Notes: generated by a model not told the origin, from the sequence alone. A stretch of 64,000 bases of DNA from Rhizobiaceae bacterium (GCA_014238155.1 JABABQ010000066.1:124001-188000), one strand, 5' to 3'; numbered from the stretch's first letter, positions 18,530 through 29,020 are shown. Program-made: numbers and translations.

Positions 18530-18661
18530 ATTTGGTATTGAAACAAGTGGTGGAAAACCAAATTCTGTCAGCATCAAGCCTGCAAAAGCTGGTTTTACAC
18601 GCCTATGTTGGATTGAACACGGATAGCGGCGCAATGGTGGACCGCAAAGAGGAGTAGAGTT

Positions 18662-19180
18662 ATGGCAGGAAGTGTCAACAAGGTCATTCTGGTCGGCAAT
18701 CTGGGCGCGGACCCGGAAATTCGCCGCACTCAGGACGGACGTCCTATTGCCAATTTTTCGGTAGCCACGTCAGAATCCTGGCGCGATAAAAATTCCGGTG
18801 AACGACGGGAAAAAACCGAATGGCATCGTGTGGTGTGCTTCAATGAAGGCCTGTGCAAGGTCATTGAGCAATATGTCAAGAAAGGCTCCAAAGTTTACGT
18901 CGAAGGGCAGTTGCAAACGCGTAAGTGGCAGGACCAGAGCGGTCAGGATAAATATACGACAGAAGTGGTACTGCAAGGTTTTAATGGCAATCTGACAATG
19001 CTCGACAGCCGCAATCAGGAAGGTGGCGGCGGTTATGGCGGCGGCGGCGGCGGCGGTAACGATTACGGCGGCGGCGGCGGCGGTGGTGGTCAAGGCGGCA
19101 GCGGCAGCGGCGGCAGTGGCGGTGGTTTCCCCGGTGGTGGCGGCGGCGGTGGCGACATGGACGACGAGATCCCGTTTTAA
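18662..19180 (+). CDS. ssb: Single-stranded DNA-binding protein
   Basis: SSB coats single-stranded DNA in replication, recombination and repair. The OB fold covers residues 1-110 and begins [21 protein letters not shown] glycine-rich linker (about 122-163) follows, and the conserved acidic tip MDDEIPF ends the protein and recruits partner enzymes. AGGAG stands a few bases before the ATG. The linker is encoded by near-perfect GGC repeats, a possible hotspot for slippage. Divergent from uvrA with a shared SOS box. Confidence 0.97.
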   Translation: MAGSVNKVILVGNLGADPEIRRTQDGRPIANFSVATSESWRDKNSGERREKTEWHRVVCFNEGLCKVIEQYVKKGSKVYVEGQLQTRKWQDQSGQDKYTTEVVLQGFNGNLTMLDSRNQEGGGGYGGGGGGGNDYGGGGGGGGQGGSGSGGSGGGFPGGGGGGGDMDDEIPF

Positions 19181-19275
19181 GCCCTGACCACATCGAAATA
19201 ACATTTGGGGGTGATGTTCATTGCCCCCATACTCGCCCAACATTGCAGCAGTTGATTGCTTCACAAGGGTAGAAC

Positions 19276-19956
19276 ATGGCATCTTTGTTTGAACGCCTGA
19301 AATCAGATTGTGCTGATGACTGGCAGGACTACACTCACCATCAGTTCGTTGAAAATCTCGGCAAGGGCGACTTGCCGCTCACCGCCTTTCAGGACTATCT
19401 GGTGCAGGACTACCTATTCCTGATCCAGTTCGCCCGTGCTTATGCCCTGAGTATATATAAAAGCCGTTCGTTGGCCGATATGCGAGGCGGGCTGGGCGGG
19501 CTGAAAGCAATCATGGATGTGGAAATGGACCTTCATATCCGCATGTGTGAGCGCTGGGGACTGGCAGCTGCTGATCTGGAAAGCGTGCCGGAAAAATCTC
19601 AAACGATTGCCTATACGCGTTTTGTACTCGACGCTGGTAATTCCGGCGACCTGCTAGATCTTTATGTGGCCCTGGCTCCGTGCATGATCGGTTACGGCGA
19701 AATTGGTGCCCGTCTGGTGGACCAGCAGGTGGACGACAATCCCTACGCCGAATGGATCAATGAATACGCCTCGCTGCAATATCAGGAACTCGTGACTGCA
19801 ACGATTGTAAATCTCGATGATTTGGCAGCAGTAATGATGACCGAAGCCCGCTACCCGCAGCTCAAAAGCCTGTTTGCGGCAGCGACCCGCCTTGAATCAG
19901 ATTTTTGGCAGATGGGGCTGGATGCAACGGATGATGCAGCAGCGAGCAGGTCATGA
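19276..19956 (+). CDS. TenA-family protein (thiaminase II type)
   Basis: TenA proteins hydrolyse thiamine breakdown products, such as aminopyrimidines, for salvage. This 226-residue all-helical protein has the family features: HQFVENLGKGDLP near the N-terminus, FQDYLVQDYLFLIQFARAYA, and the active-site segment LAPCMIGYGEIG, which keeps the catalytic Cys (about residue 136). A C-terminal Glu expected for catalysis is plausibly in ARLESDFWQMGL. No thiamine riboswitch is visible in the 95 bases before it. The stop overlaps the start of the VOC gene, so the two are co-translated. Confidence 0.85.
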   Translation: MASLFERLKSDCADDWQDYTHHQFVENLGKGDLPLTAFQDYLVQDYLFLIQFARAYALSIYKSRSLADMRGGLGGLKAIMDVEMDLHIRMCERWGLAAADLESVPEKSQTIAYTRFVLDAGNSGDLLDLYVALAPCMIGYGEIGARLVDQQVDDNPYAEWINEYASLQYQELVTATIVNLDDLAAVMMTEARYPQLKSLFAAATRLESDFWQMGLDATDDAAASRS

Positions 19957-20366
19957 AACAAGCTCTCGCACATATCAGTCTGGTAGTGGAAGACTATGAC
20001 GCTGCAATCGATTTTTACTGCAATAAATTGAATTTTGATCTTCTCGAAGACAGCTACCAGCCGGAACAGGACAAGCGTTGGGTCGTTGTGGCGCCGTGCG
20101 GGTCCAACGGCACAAGCATTCTGCTGGCACGAGCTTCAACTCCACAACAAAGCAAGTTTGTCGGCAACCAGTCTGGTGGCCGGGTGTTTTTGTTTCTGGC
20201 AACCGATGATTTTGATCGCGACCATGCTCAAATGGTCTCCAACGGCATCAAGTTTGTGCGACAACCGAAGGTGATGGACTACGGCACAGTCGCCGCGTTT
20301 GAAGACCTTTACGGTAATCTGTGGGATTTGGTTCAGTTTGCCCCCGGTCACCCGCAGGCGATTTGA
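19953..20366 (+). CDS. VOC-family (glyoxalase-like) protein
   Basis: A 137-residue vicinal oxygen chelate protein, built from two beta-alpha-beta-beta-beta units. It begins KQALAHISLVVEDYDAAIDFYCNKLNF, the usual first half, and ends with FEDLYGNLWDLVQF, which supplies the last metal-ligand Glu/Asp region. The likely first ligand is His8. Substrate is unknown: glyoxalase, dioxygenase and resistance proteins share the fold. The ATG overlaps the tenA stop by four bases. Confidence 0.8.
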   Translation: MKQALAHISLVVEDYDAAIDFYCNKLNFDLLEDSYQPEQDKRWVVVAPCGSNGTSILLARASTPQQSKFVGNQSGGRVFLFLATDDFDRDHAQMVSNGIKFVRQPKVMDYGTVAAFEDLYGNLWDLVQFAPGHPQAI

Positions 20367-20378
20367 ACCTGTACGGTT

Positions 20379-21341
20379 CTATTCTTCGCTTTCCTGCTTG
20401 CGCAGTTCTGCTGCCCGCGCCACTTCCTCGGCGTGATGCTGGGCGCTCTGAACCTCAATAAACAGGCGTTTGACCACCGGAAAACGTTCCTTGATCGCTA
20501 ATTCGAGATCGGTATTTGTACGTTCCACAACACCAGCAGGTACTTCGTCATTATAGTCCACGCTCAACGCTAAAAGCACGTCATGGGGCCCGCGATGCAA
20601 CGTCCGAATTTCGTTGAGCGCGATGATTGCAGGCTGCCGGCCAACCAAATCGCGGATGTCTTCGACAATTTCGGGCGCTGCTGCTTCGCCGATAAGCAGC
20701 CCCTTGGTTTCCAACGCCAGCAACAGCGCAGTGCCTGCGAGAATCACCCCGATGATGATGGATGCGACACCATCGATCACCGGCAGGTTGAAGGTCACGG
20801 AAATCCAAATTCCGATCAATGCCACAACCAGGCCCAACATGGCGGCTGTATCTTCGAACAAAACCGTGAAAATCGTCGGGTCTTTGGATTCTTGAACCGC
20901 CTGAAACAAGCCCTTCTTGCCCTGTGTCGAACTGAATTCGCGATAGGCAATCCACCAGGCGAATCCCTCAAACACCATTGCCAGCATTAAAATGACATAG
21001 TTGATCGTCGGATTTTCCACCGGATGTGGATGCAGCACCTTTTCAATGCCGTGATAAACTGAAATGCCGGCGCCGATTGAAAATATCAGGATGGCAACGA
21101 TAAATGCCCAGAAATAGATTTCTGAAGCGTATCCAAAAGGGTGTTTTTCATCTGCAGGACGTTTCGAGCGGGCAATGCCGTAGAGCAACAGGCTCTGATT
21201 GCCGGTATCAACCAGCGAGTGAATTCCTTCCGACAGCATGGCAGATGATCCGGTGAATGCAGCACCAACAAATTTGGCCACCGCAATCAATCCATTGCCC
21301 ACCATGGCAGCGTATATCACCTTCTTCGACCCCGATGCCAT
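20379..21341 (-). CDS. Cation diffusion facilitator transporter
   Basis: A 320-residue CDF-family divalent metal/proton antiporter of the inner membrane. After the ATG at 21341 (an extension to 21425 is possible but has no similarity) come six hydrophobic segments; GSSAMLSEGIHSLVDTGNQ in helix 2 holds the Ser/Asp metal site, preceded in many members by a matching HSxxD here as HSLVD. A long acidic and histidine-containing cytoplasmic domain follows, ending in a Glu-rich tail. Zn, Fe or Mn could be the substrate; the sequence does not decide. Confidence 0.85.
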   Translation of the reverse strand: MASGSKKVIYAAMVGNGLIAVAKFVGAAFTGSSAMLSEGIHSLVDTGNQSLLLYGIARSKRPADEKHPFGYASEIYFWAFIVAILIFSIGAGISVYHGIEKVLHPHPVENPTINYVILMLAMVFEGFAWWIAYREFSSTQGKKGLFQAVQESKDPTIFTVLFEDTAAMLGLVVALIGIWISVTFNLPVIDGVASIIIGVILAGTALLLALETKGLLIGEAAAPEIVEDIRDLVGRQPAIIALNEIRTLHRGPHDVLLALSVDYNDEVPAGVVERTNTDLELAIKERFPVVKRLFIEVQSAQHHAEEVARAAELRKQESEE

Positions 21342-21434
21342 GTGCTCACCCGTCTTTGAGATGTCAGTTACTGTGTACCGTGCTAGAAAAGATGTGACTG
21401 GAATGCAATCACGTTTCTTATTCAAGGATTCCCC

Positions 21435-21791
21435 ATGAAAACCATTTTTGCCCTCGCTTTGGCTCTTTCCGTCTCAACTGCCTGGTCGGGAGAGGTTGAT
21501 GTTACGAACGTGAAGTTGCGCAAAACTGCGCCGAACACCTACCGTTTTGATGTCACGCTAAAACATGCTGATACCGGATGGGATCACTATGCCAATAAGT
21601 GGGAGGTGATTGGTCCTGATGGGTCCGTGCTGGGAACCCGCGTTCTGGCGCATCCGCACGTAAATGAGCAGCCCTTCACCCGGTCGCTGGGTGGTGTGAA
21701 AATCGCCGATGGAATTGATGAGGTGATGATCCGTGGCGGCGACAGCGTCCATGGTGTTGGTGGCATTGAAATCACTGTGACCATCGATTAG
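21435..21791 (+). CDS. Conserved periplasmic hypothetical protein
   Basis: A 118-residue exported protein of unknown function. Residues 1-18 form a signal peptide ending AWS/G. The mature part is mostly beta strand and contains LKHADTGWDHYANKWEVIGPDG and HPHVNEQPFTRSL, a pattern conserved in alphaproteobacterial relatives I have seen, but never named. The ATG lies ten bases after a downstream-facing A-rich stretch. Its stop overlaps the stop of the convergent marC gene by four bases. The His pair in HPH could bind metal. Confidence 0.7.
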   Translation: MKTIFALALALSVSTAWSGEVDVTNVKLRKTAPNTYRFDVTLKHADTGWDHYANKWEVIGPDGSVLGTRVLAHPHVNEQPFTRSLGGVKIADGIDEVMIRGGDSVHGVGGIEITVTID

Positions 21792-22411
21792 CTGACCAGT
21801 GCCGTGACCCCGTCAATAATGAACTGAACTGACAAAGCCGCCAGGATGATGCCGAGCAGGCGCGTCATGATAATTTGAACCGTGTCGCTGATAAAGCGGT
21901 TCATACGGTCTGCCAGCAGCAACGACAGGTAAACGATCAATCCGATCAGGCACAGCACGCCAATTAACGCGAAACGATCAACCGGCCAGGAAAACTCGCT
22001 GGCCAGCAGAATCGACGCAGATATCGCGCCGGGACCGGCAATCAGCGGTATCGCCAGCGGGAATACCGCCATTGACTGCAATTCATTTTGCGAGATGATC
22101 TTTTCTGCTGCCTCACCTTTGCGCTCGGCGCGTTTTTCAAACACCATTTCAAATGAAATATAAAACAGCAACAGGCCACCGGCTATTCGGAATGCCGACA
22201 TGCTGATGCCCAGTGTTTCCAGAATCACTCCGCCAATCAGCATGAAGCCCAAAATTATGATGAAGCCGGTCAGTGTTCCGCGCAAGGCAGTCTGGCGTCG
22301 TTGGGCACTGGTCATGCCATTGGTCAACGCCAGAAAAATGCCCACCAGCCCAGGAGGATCAATCGTCACAAAAAACGTGACAAAGGCGTTTAGCAGGGCG
22401 TCCTGAGTCAT
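21788..22411 (-). CDS. MarC-family membrane protein
   Basis: A 207-residue inner-membrane protein of the MarC/UPF0056 family with six hydrophobic helices. The start MTQDALLNAFVTFFVTIDPPGLVGIFLAL at 22411 carries the family N-terminus, and helices 4-5 contain PLAIPLIAGPGAISA, the most conserved motif. Function is unknown; the old link to antibiotic resistance in Escherichia coli did not hold. Possible upstream start at 22450 adds residues without similarity. Confidence 0.88.
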   Translation of the reverse strand: MTQDALLNAFVTFFVTIDPPGLVGIFLALTNGMTSAQRRQTALRGTLTGFIIILGFMLIGGVILETLGISMSAFRIAGGLLLFYISFEMVFEKRAERKGEAAEKIISQNELQSMAVFPLAIPLIAGPGAISASILLASEFSWPVDRFALIGVLCLIGLIVYLSLLLADRMNRFISDTVQIIMTRLLGIILAALSVQFIIDGVTALVS

Positions 22412-22692
22412 ATTTTCTCTCGAATTGGGCATGAATATGCCAATTACCATAGGCTAATCAGCCAGTGCTGCAAGCCAGGAATATTTAACCAGAATCGTCG
22501 ATTTGGAGGTCATTGCACCAACATTTCCCGAACTCTTTTTGAGTCCGGGATCATCGAATTTAACATATTGAAAATAAACAATTTAATATCATCTCATCTG
22601 AACTGGGAATTTGAGTATGCGGGTGGATTACTATAGACTGGTTGGAACCCGCGAGAGGACGATTCTCGTAACGATAAATCAGGACCGGACTT

Positions 22693-25632
22693 TTGGCAGA
22701 AGACGATATTCCCGAAAATGATCCATCGCAGGACGACGCCTCTGCAAAGAAGCAGAATTCGGAGACCATAACCGCTGACGGCGGCGACAACGACGGTGCC
22801 GTCAGCGATGGTGGAAACGGTGACGGCGACGGAATTACCGGCGGTGGCGATGCGCTGATTCCTTCACCGCACGACCCAATTTCCATTGTCGAAGAGATGC
22901 AGCGTTCGTATCTGGATTATGCAATGAGCGTGATCGTCAGTCGCGCGTTGCCGGACGTGCGTGACGGTTTGAAGCCTGTTCATCGCCGTATCCTTTTCGC
23001 GATGCACGAGATGGGTCTTGAGAGCAACAAGGGCTATCGCAAGTCTGCCGGTGTCGTTGGGGAAGTGATGGGTAAATACCATCCCCATGGCGACGCTTCT
23101 ATCTATGATGCCTTGGTTCGCATGGCCCAGGATTTTGCTATGCGTGCACCCCTGATCGATGGGCAGGGCAATTTCGGTTCCATTGACGGCGATAAGGCCG
23201 CAGCGATGCGGTACACTGAATGTCGACTGGAGAAAATCTCCAGTACATTGTTGCAGGATATCGACAAGGAAACGGTCAATTTTCAGGCCAATTATGATGG
23301 CCGTGAGCGTGAGCCGATGGTTCTGCCTGCGCGTTATCCCAATCTTCTGGCCAACGGGGCTGGCGGGATTGCCGTTGGCATGGCCACCAATATTCCCCCC
23401 CACAATCTCGGCGAAGTGATCGATGCTTGTCTGGCGCTGATCGACAAGCCTGACATGACTCTGGACGAGTTGATTGAAATTGTGCCGGGACCGGATTTCC
23501 CCACCGGAGGATTGATTCTTGGCCGGGCGGGCATTCGCTCTGCCTATGAGACCGGGCGTGGCAGCGTTATCATGCGCAGCAAGGTCGATATTGAAAAAAT
23601 GGCGGGTGACCGCGAGGCAATTATCGTTACCGAGGTGCCATACCAGGTGAATAAGGCCACGATGGTCGAGAAAATTGCCGAACTGGTGCGTGACAAGCGC
23701 GTAGAAGGTATTTCGGCGGTGCGTGATGAAAGTGACCGCCAGGGATATCGGGTCGTGGTTGAATTGCGCCGTGATGCGGTTGCTGATGTGGTTCTCAATC
23801 AGCTTTATCGCTACACGACCCTGCAAACTTCTTTCGGCTGCAACCTGGTTGCGCTGAATGGTGGGCGACCGGAACAGCTCACCTTGCAGGATATGCTGCG
23901 TGCCTTCGTCAGTTTCCGAGAAGAAGTTGTCACCCGGCGCACCAAATTCCTGCTCAACAAGGCCCGCACCAGAGCCCATGTGCTGGTGGGTTTAGCCATC
24001 GCTGTTGCAAATATTGATGAAATTATTGCTCTGATCAGAAAAGCGCCTGACCCTGCAACCGCTCGTGCGCAGCTGATGGAGCGCCGCTGGCCGGCAAAAG
24101 ACGTTGCACCGCTGATTGCCCTGATCGATGATCCGCGCCACCGGCTGAACGAAGATGGTACCTACAATCTCTCCGAAGAACAGGCGCGCGCCATTCTGGA
24201 CTTGCGTTTGCAGCGGTTGACCGCTCTTGGCCGGGATGAAATCGCTGCTGAACTGAATGAAATTGGCGAAGAAATAAAAGATTATCTCGATATTCTTTCC
24301 TCCCGCGTTCGCGTTCTTACAATCGTCAAAGACGAACTTGTTGAAGTGCGCGAGGAATTTGCCACGCCACGCCGTACTGAAATCATCGATGGTGGCTTTG
24401 AACATGATGATGAAGATCTGATCGCCCGTGAAGAAATGGTCGTGACGGTCAGCCATAGCGGATATATCAAACGCGTGCCGCTGGCGACTTATCGTGCCCA
24501 AAGGCGTGGCGGCAAAGGCCGTTCGGGCATGAGCACAAAAGACGAAGACTTCGTTACGCGGTTATTTGTGGTCAATACCCACACCCCGGTCGTATTCTTT
24601 TCCTCACGCGGTATCGCCTACAAGATGAAGGTCTGGAAACTGCCATTGGCGGCTCCGCAGGCCCGTGGCAAGGCGTTGATCAACCTGCTGCCGCTGCAGA
24701 CAGGCGAAAATATCACGACAATCATGCCGTTGCCCGAGGACGAAGATACCTGGGATACGCTGGATGTCATGTTTGCCACGAAAAAAGGCACCGTGCGGCG
24801 CAATAAACTGTCCGACTTTGTTCATGTGAACCGCAATGGCAAGATTGCGATGAAGCTGGAAGATGATGACGGCATTGTTGGCGTGGAGACATGCTCAGCC
24901 GATGATGATGTGCTTTTGACGTCTTCTGCAGGTCAGGCGATCCGTTTCCGGGTCACCGATGTGCGGGTGTTCAACAGCCGAAATTCGGTTGGTGTGCGGG
25001 GAATTCGTCTGGGCAAGGGCGACGAAGTCATTTCGATGGCTGTCATGCGTGGATTTAAAGCCATCCCGGCGGAACGAACAGCTTATCTTAAACGCGCGGC
25101 AGCTGACCGGCGCGCACTTGCCGGAGAAGACGCCGATCACGCTGATGAAAATGATCTTGAGGTTGAGATTGATGATGAGGACGGCGGTGAAGAGGCTGCT
25201 CTCAGCGTCGAGCGGTTCGCTGAAATGGGAGCTTCGGAGCAATTCATTTTAACCTTGACAGATCAAGGGTTTGGAAAGCGTTCTTCAAGTTATGATTTCA
25301 GAGTTTCCGGACGTGGTGGCAAGGGTTTGAAAGCCACCGATATGTCCAAGGCCAGCGAAATTGGCCAACTTGTTGCGGCTTTCCCGATCGAAGACAGTGA
25401 TCAGATCATGCTGGTATCCAATGCCGGGCAACTGATCAGAGTTCCGGTAGACAATATCCGGATTGCCAGCCGTGCCAGTAAAGGTGTTCGGGTGTTTAGA
25501 ACTGCCAAGGATGAATCGGTTGTGTCGGTCGAAAGGATCAGCGAACCGGAGGAGGAGGAGGCGGACGTGCCGGCAGACAACGGGGATAACGCAGAAACTT
25601 CTACGGACGGCCCGCCTCCTGGAGAGAATTGA
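22693..25632 (+). CDS. gyrA: DNA gyrase subunit A
   Basis: GyrA is the breakage-and-reunion subunit of gyrase. The 979-residue protein has a 55-residue acidic, low-complexity extension, then [33 protein letters not shown]. The catalytic Tyr sits in [13 protein letters not shown], and the C-terminal pinwheel carries the gyrase box QRRGGKG. A second acidic insertion (about residues 805-850) lies within the pinwheel. The QRDR reads [12 protein letters not shown], with Ala at position 83 (E. coli numbering), as in Bartonella. TTG at 22693 is the only plausible start. Confidence 0.96.
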   Translation: MAEDDIPENDPSQDDASAKKQNSETITADGGDNDGAVSDGGNGDGDGITGGGDALIPSPHDPISIVEEMQRSYLDYAMSVIVSRALPDVRDGLKPVHRRILFAMHEMGLESNKGYRKSAGVVGEVMGKYHPHGDASIYDALVRMAQDFAMRAPLIDGQGNFGSIDGDKAAAMRYTECRLEKISSTLLQDIDKETVNFQANYDGREREPMVLPARYPNLLANGAGGIAVGMATNIPPHNLGEVIDACLALIDKPDMTLDELIEIVPGPDFPTGGLILGRAGIRSAYETGRGSVIMRSKVDIEKMAGDREAIIVTEVPYQVNKATMVEKIAELVRDKRVEGISAVRDESDRQGYRVVVELRRDAVADVVLNQLYRYTTLQTSFGCNLVALNGGRPEQLTLQDMLRAFVSFREEVVTRRTKFLLNKARTRAHVLVGLAIAVANIDEIIALIRKAPDPATARAQLMERRWPAKDVAPLIALIDDPRHRLNEDGTYNLSEEQARAILDLRLQRLTALGRDEIAAELNEIGEEIKDYLDILSSRVRVLTIVKDELVEVREEFATPRRTEIIDGGFEHDDEDLIAREEMVVTVSHSGYIKRVPLATYRAQRRGGKGRSGMSTKDEDFVTRLFVVNTHTPVVFFSSRGIAYKMKVWKLPLAAPQARGKALINLLPLQTGENITTIMPLPEDEDTWDTLDVMFATKKGTVRRNKLSDFVHVNRNGKIAMKLEDDDGIVGVETCSADDDVLLTSSAGQAIRFRVTDVRVFNSRNSVGVRGIRLGKGDEVISMAVMRGFKAIPAERTAYLKRAAADRRALAGEDADHADENDLEVEIDDEDGGEEAALSVERFAEMGASEQFILTLTDQGFGKRSSSYDFRVSGRGGKGLKATDMSKASEIGQLVAAFPIEDSDQIMLVSNAGQLIRVPVDNIRIASRASKGVRVFRTAKDESVVSVERISEPEEEEADVPADNGDNAETSTDGPPPGEN

Positions 25633-25699
25633 GCCGGGAGGAACTCAATCTCTGGGGTTCGGGCTAAGCTGGGAGGGGCTTGCCCAATGGGTAAAAGGG

Positions 25700-25861
25700 T
25701 TAGAAATTCGCTTGCTGCTCCTGGCGCGACGGATCTTCCTGATACGCCCGGAGTTTCCACAATTCTTTCATAGCTACGGATTTAATTTCTTTTTCGCTGC
25801 GCAGATGCAACACCGTCGCTGCTAATGTAAGGGCACTTAATCCTATCGTTGTGGTCAACAT
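25700..25861 (-). CDS. Small membrane-anchored hypothetical protein
   Basis: A 53-residue open frame in the gap after gyrA. It starts MLTTTIGLSALTLAATVLHL, a hydrophobic segment that would span the membrane or serve as a signal anchor, followed by a charged helix (RSEKEIKSVAMKELWKLRAY) and a polar end. A purine run GAGAAAG stands before the ATG. I do not recognise the protein. The composition looks coding, but the size leaves it uncertain. Confidence 0.4.
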   Translation of the reverse strand: MLTTTIGLSALTLAATVLHLRSEKEIKSVAMKELWKLRAYQEDPSRQEQQANF

Positions 25862-26221
25862 TGTCTTTCTCTTTTCCAAACCCTGGAGTTCAGTTTTGAT
25901 TGTCAGAGCGTTCTGGAGATTTGCTCTGGGTTATAGATGGAACATTTTCACGCCGCTTCCAGTGCAAAAACGCACACTCTCCTATACGTTTTTGTAATGT
26001 CGGCTGCAGGCGGCGTCGGTTTTCTGGTTAATTCATTGAAATAAAACAATTTAAATAAATAATTAGGGAAGACGTGAAGCTTGTGGATTGTCGATGAATT
26101 GAGGATTGAGGCCGCGTATTGGATCGCACCACGTAACAATGTTTTTGATGGAAGCCAGCGTTCGCACAGCTTTGCACGTTCAAGCGTTGCCATTTATCAC
26201 TCGCGGGTTTAAGTGAGCCGC
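25862..26221. other. Non-coding gap between gyrA and coaD
   Basis: No gene, RNA or strong repeat is visible in these 360 bases. The stretch at 26030-26070 is AT-rich (ATAAAACAATTTAAATAAATAA type sequence) and may hold promoter elements. Short frames on the minus strand (25948-26193) lack family similarity and start signals. Confidence 0.5.
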
Positions 26222-26716
26222 ATGAAACGCATCGCATTCTATCCCGGTTCCTTTGATCCGTTCACCAATGGTCATCTTGATATCCTGCTGCAGGCGCTTG
26301 GGCTTGCCGATCAGGTGATCGTTGCCATTGGGGTACATTCTTCCAAGTCCGGTCTGTTCAACTACGATGAGCGCAAAACACTGATCGAGGAGGTTGTGCC
26401 TTCGGCGTTGCGGGAACGGGTAACGGTGGTCTCATTTGACAACCTGACCACAGACGCAGCTGCCAGTGCCGGGGCCAATATGATAATCCGTGGTCTGCGG
26501 GATGGTTCTGATCTGGACTATGAAATGCAACTTGCTGGTATGAACGGTGCATTGGCGGAGAATATTCAGACTGTTTTTCTGCCCGCCAGCCCCGATACGC
26601 GCCCCATTACGGCCACTCTGGTCAGGCAGGTAGCGACGATGGGCGGTGATGCTTCGCTGTTTGTACCGGAGCCTGTGGCAAAAGCGCTCATTTCAAAAAC
26701 GTCGCCCAAGAGCTAA
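26222..26716 (+). CDS. coaD: Phosphopantetheine adenylyltransferase
   Basis: CoaD makes dephospho-CoA from 4'-phosphopantetheine and ATP. The 164-residue enzyme begins [22 protein letters not shown], carrying the TxGH-type nucleotidyltransferase motif (TNGH), and has [21 protein letters not shown] in the middle, a CoaD hallmark. ATG 26222 is chosen; GTG 26213 would add three residues. It opens coaD-cyclophilin-cyclophilin-queA. Confidence 0.93.
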   Translation: MKRIAFYPGSFDPFTNGHLDILLQALGLADQVIVAIGVHSSKSGLFNYDERKTLIEEVVPSALRERVTVVSFDNLTTDAAASAGANMIIRGLRDGSDLDYEMQLAGMNGALAENIQTVFLPASPDTRPITATLVRQVATMGGDASLFVPEPVAKALISKTSPKS

Positions 26717-26746
26717 AATTCAATCAAGCAATTCAGGGAATACCCA

Positions 26747-27286
26747 ATGAAATCGATCAAATTCGTGCTGATGACGGCAATTGTTATGAGCCTCGCGACC
26801 ATCACTCAGGCCGCTGACAAGGCCAACACTTTGCTCCTCGATACCAAAACCGGGCAAATCGTTATCGAACTGCTGCCCAAAAAGGCGCCCGGTCATGTTA
26901 AACGTCTAACAACGCTGGCCAACCAGGGGTTTTATGACGGTCTGAATTTTCATCGGGTGATCGATGGTTTCATGGCGCAGACCGGCGACCCGCGCGGCGA
27001 CGGCACCGGAGGCTCGGACCTGCCGGATCTGAAAGCTGAATTCAACGATGAATCATTTGGCCGCGGTGCTGTTGGCATGGCGCGGTCCCAGAACCCGGAT
27101 AGCGCAAACTCACAATTCTTCATCATGTTTGCCGCTGCCCCCCATCTGGACGGCAGCTACACGGTATTTGGCCATGTAACGAAGGGACTTGAGCATGTTG
27201 ATGCGATCAAGCGGGGCCAGGGCCAGAATGGAATGGTATCCAATCCTGACAAAATCGTCAAAATGCGAACTGCAGACAAATATTAG
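26747..27286 (+). CDS. Periplasmic peptidyl-prolyl cis-trans isomerase, cyclophilin type
   Basis: A 179-residue cyclophilin with an N-terminal signal peptide (about residues 1-22, ending TQAAD), so it acts on proline bonds of exported proteins. The core motifs are clear: FYDGLNFHRVIDGFMAQTGDP, GRGAVGMARSQNPDSANSQFFI and GSYTVFGHVTKGLEHV. It is followed 65 bases later by a cytoplasmic paralogue, an arrangement typical of rhizobia (ppiA and ppiB). Confidence 0.93.
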   Translation: MKSIKFVLMTAIVMSLATITQAADKANTLLLDTKTGQIVIELLPKKAPGHVKRLTTLANQGFYDGLNFHRVIDGFMAQTGDPRGDGTGGSDLPDLKAEFNDESFGRGAVGMARSQNPDSANSQFFIMFAAAPHLDGSYTVFGHVTKGLEHVDAIKRGQGQNGMVSNPDKIVKMRTADKY

Positions 27287-27351
27287 GCCTATTGGGTCCG
27301 CCATCGGGCCCCGGGCTGTTGAAATGACAACCAAACGATAAGGAACATCCC

Positions 27352-27825
27352 GTGGCGGATTATAAAGACCCAGAAAACACTCTGATCGTGGAGACCTCGA
27401 AAGGTTCCGTGGTGATTGAATGCCTGCCGGACCTGGCTCCCGGTCACGTCAAGCATATTAAGGAACTTGCCAGAGAGGGATTTTATGACGGTGTGGTATT
27501 TCACCGCGTCATTGATGGCTTTATGGCTCAGGGCGGCGACCCGACGGGCACCGGCACTGGCGGGTCTCCAAAACCCAATCTGAAAGCCGAGTTCAACGCT
27601 GAACCGCACGTGCGCGGCGTTTGTTCAATGGCCCGTTCTGGCCATCCAGACAGCGCCAATTCGCAATTCTTCATTTGTTTTGACGACGCACGTTTCCTCG
27701 ATCGTCAGTACACCGCATGGGGCCGCGTGATTGAAGGCATGGAAAATGTCGATGATTTTGAACGTGGTGAACCGGTTCCAGATCCCGACCGTATCGTCAC
27801 CATGAAAGTGGCTGCTGACGCCTGA
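27352..27825 (+). CDS. Cytoplasmic peptidyl-prolyl cis-trans isomerase, cyclophilin type
   Basis: A 157-residue cyclophilin without a signal peptide. It repeats the motifs of its upstream paralogue: FYDGVVFHRVIDGFMAQGGDP, GVCSMARSGHPDSANSQFFI and QYTAWGRVIEGMENV. The start is GTG at 27352 (MADYKDPENTLIVET). A hairpin with a following T-rich run at 27863-27901 probably ends its transcript. Confidence 0.93.
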   Translation: MADYKDPENTLIVETSKGSVVIECLPDLAPGHVKHIKELAREGFYDGVVFHRVIDGFMAQGGDPTGTGTGGSPKPNLKAEFNAEPHVRGVCSMARSGHPDSANSQFFICFDDARFLDRQYTAWGRVIEGMENVDDFERGEPVPDPDRIVTMKVAADA

Positions 27826-27862
27826 GGCCAGTGACCAAATTTCTGCATAAACAGAATTCTGA

Positions 27863-27901
27863 ATGGCGGGCTGGTGAAAATTGGCCCGCCATATTTATTT
27901 T
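27863..27901 (+). terminator. Rho-independent terminator after the cyclophilin gene
   Basis: A 9-bp stem, ATGGCGGGC against GCCCGCCAT, encloses a 12-base loop and is followed by ATTTATTTT. It stands just before the queA start at 27911, so queA probably has its own promoter within or beyond it, or is read through. Confidence 0.6.
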
Positions 27902-27910
27902 GAGGCTGCA

Positions 27911-28993
27911 ATGCGTGTAGACGATTTTGATTTTGAATTGCCGGAAGCCAATATCGCGCTGCGACCTGCGATACCGCGCGACAGTGCCAAACTGCTGGTG
28001 GTCAATCAACAATCGGGATCATTGAACGATCAGATCGTCCGGGATCTCGCAGATTTTTTGCTTCCAGGTGATGCGCTGGTGTTTAACGACACGCGGGTCA
28101 TTCCCGCGCAGCTGGAAGGCGTTCGTAAGCGCGGTGACTTCACCGCCAATATCGGAGCGACCCTGCATATGCGCATTGCCACAGATAGCTGGCAAGCCTT
28201 TGTTCGTGGAGCCAAGAAACTGAAAATCGGCGAAACCGTGGATTTTGGCGACACTGAATTTCTTGCTGAAGTGACCGAAAAGGGTGAAGCCGGAGAGGTG
28301 ACGTTTCAATTCAATTGCGACGGGCCTGACCTGGATCTGGCGCTGATCAAATGGGGTCATATTCCGCTGCCGCCTTATATTGCGCTGAAAAGAGGTGAGG
28401 ACGAACAGGACAGGATTGACTATCAGACCATTTATGCCCGCGAGGATGGGGCTGTTGCGGCTCCCACCGCCGGGCTGCATTTCACCGAGGATATGTTTGA
28501 CAGGATCGAAGCGAAGGGCGTTTCGCGGCATTTTGTAACTTTGCATGTTGGGGCAGGGACGTTTTTGCCGGTCAAGGTCGACGATACTGACGATCACAAG
28601 ATGCATGCGGAAACTGGCGCTGTTTCAGAACAAACTGCTGAAGCGCTCAACAAGGTGAGAAAATCTGGTGGCCGTATCGTTGCTGTGGGAACCACATCCT
28701 TGAGGCTGCTCGAGAGCGCGACATCCGATGATGGGCAGGTTCAACCCTGGTCGGGTGCAACCGACATATTCATCACCCCTGGTTATCGCTTTAAAGCTGT
28801 TGATGCGTTGATGACAAATTTTCATTTGCCGCGATCAACTTTATTTATGCTGGTCAGTGCTTTTGCCGGCACCCAGACAATGAAAGATGCCTATTCATAC
28901 GCTGTTGCAAGCGGTTATCGCTTTTACTCCTATGGAGATTCATCGCTGTTATTACCAGATCCGGTCGCCTCCACCTTTTCTGCAGCGCTCTGA
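27911..28993 (+). CDS. queA: S-adenosylmethionine:tRNA ribosyltransferase-isomerase
   Basis: QueA adds the epoxycyclopentane ring in queuosine synthesis on tRNA. The 360-residue protein starts [19 protein letters not shown] and keeps [27 protein letters not shown] and [14 protein letters not shown], all family signatures. I use ATG 27911 rather than the upstream in-frame codon at 27881, which lies in the terminator. In most Hyphomicrobiales tgt follows directly; here tgt is 12 kb away on the other strand. Confidence 0.95.
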   Translation: MRVDDFDFELPEANIALRPAIPRDSAKLLVVNQQSGSLNDQIVRDLADFLLPGDALVFNDTRVIPAQLEGVRKRGDFTANIGATLHMRIATDSWQAFVRGAKKLKIGETVDFGDTEFLAEVTEKGEAGEVTFQFNCDGPDLDLALIKWGHIPLPPYIALKRGEDEQDRIDYQTIYAREDGAVAAPTAGLHFTEDMFDRIEAKGVSRHFVTLHVGAGTFLPVKVDDTDDHKMHAETGAVSEQTAEALNKVRKSGGRIVAVGTTSLRLLESATSDDGQVQPWSGATDIFITPGYRFKAVDALMTNFHLPRSTLFMLVSAFAGTQTMKDAYSYAVASGYRFYSYGDSSLLLPDPVASTFSAAL

Positions 28994-28997
28994 TCAT

Positions 28998-29020
28998 GCT
29001 CAATAAAGAGTAAATTGAGC
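28998..29020. repeat. Short perfect inverted repeat after queA
   Basis: GCTCAAT and ATTGAGC form a perfect 7-bp stem around nine bases, five bases past the queA stop. There is no T run, so it is at best a weak terminator or mRNA 3' end stabiliser. Confidence 0.3.

Noticed and set aside
18770-19282. Alanine/threonine-rich minus-strand frame
   Set aside because: Mirror of the glycine linker of ssb.
22864-23979. 371-codon minus-strand frame
   Set aside because: Antisense of gyrA with no family similarity.
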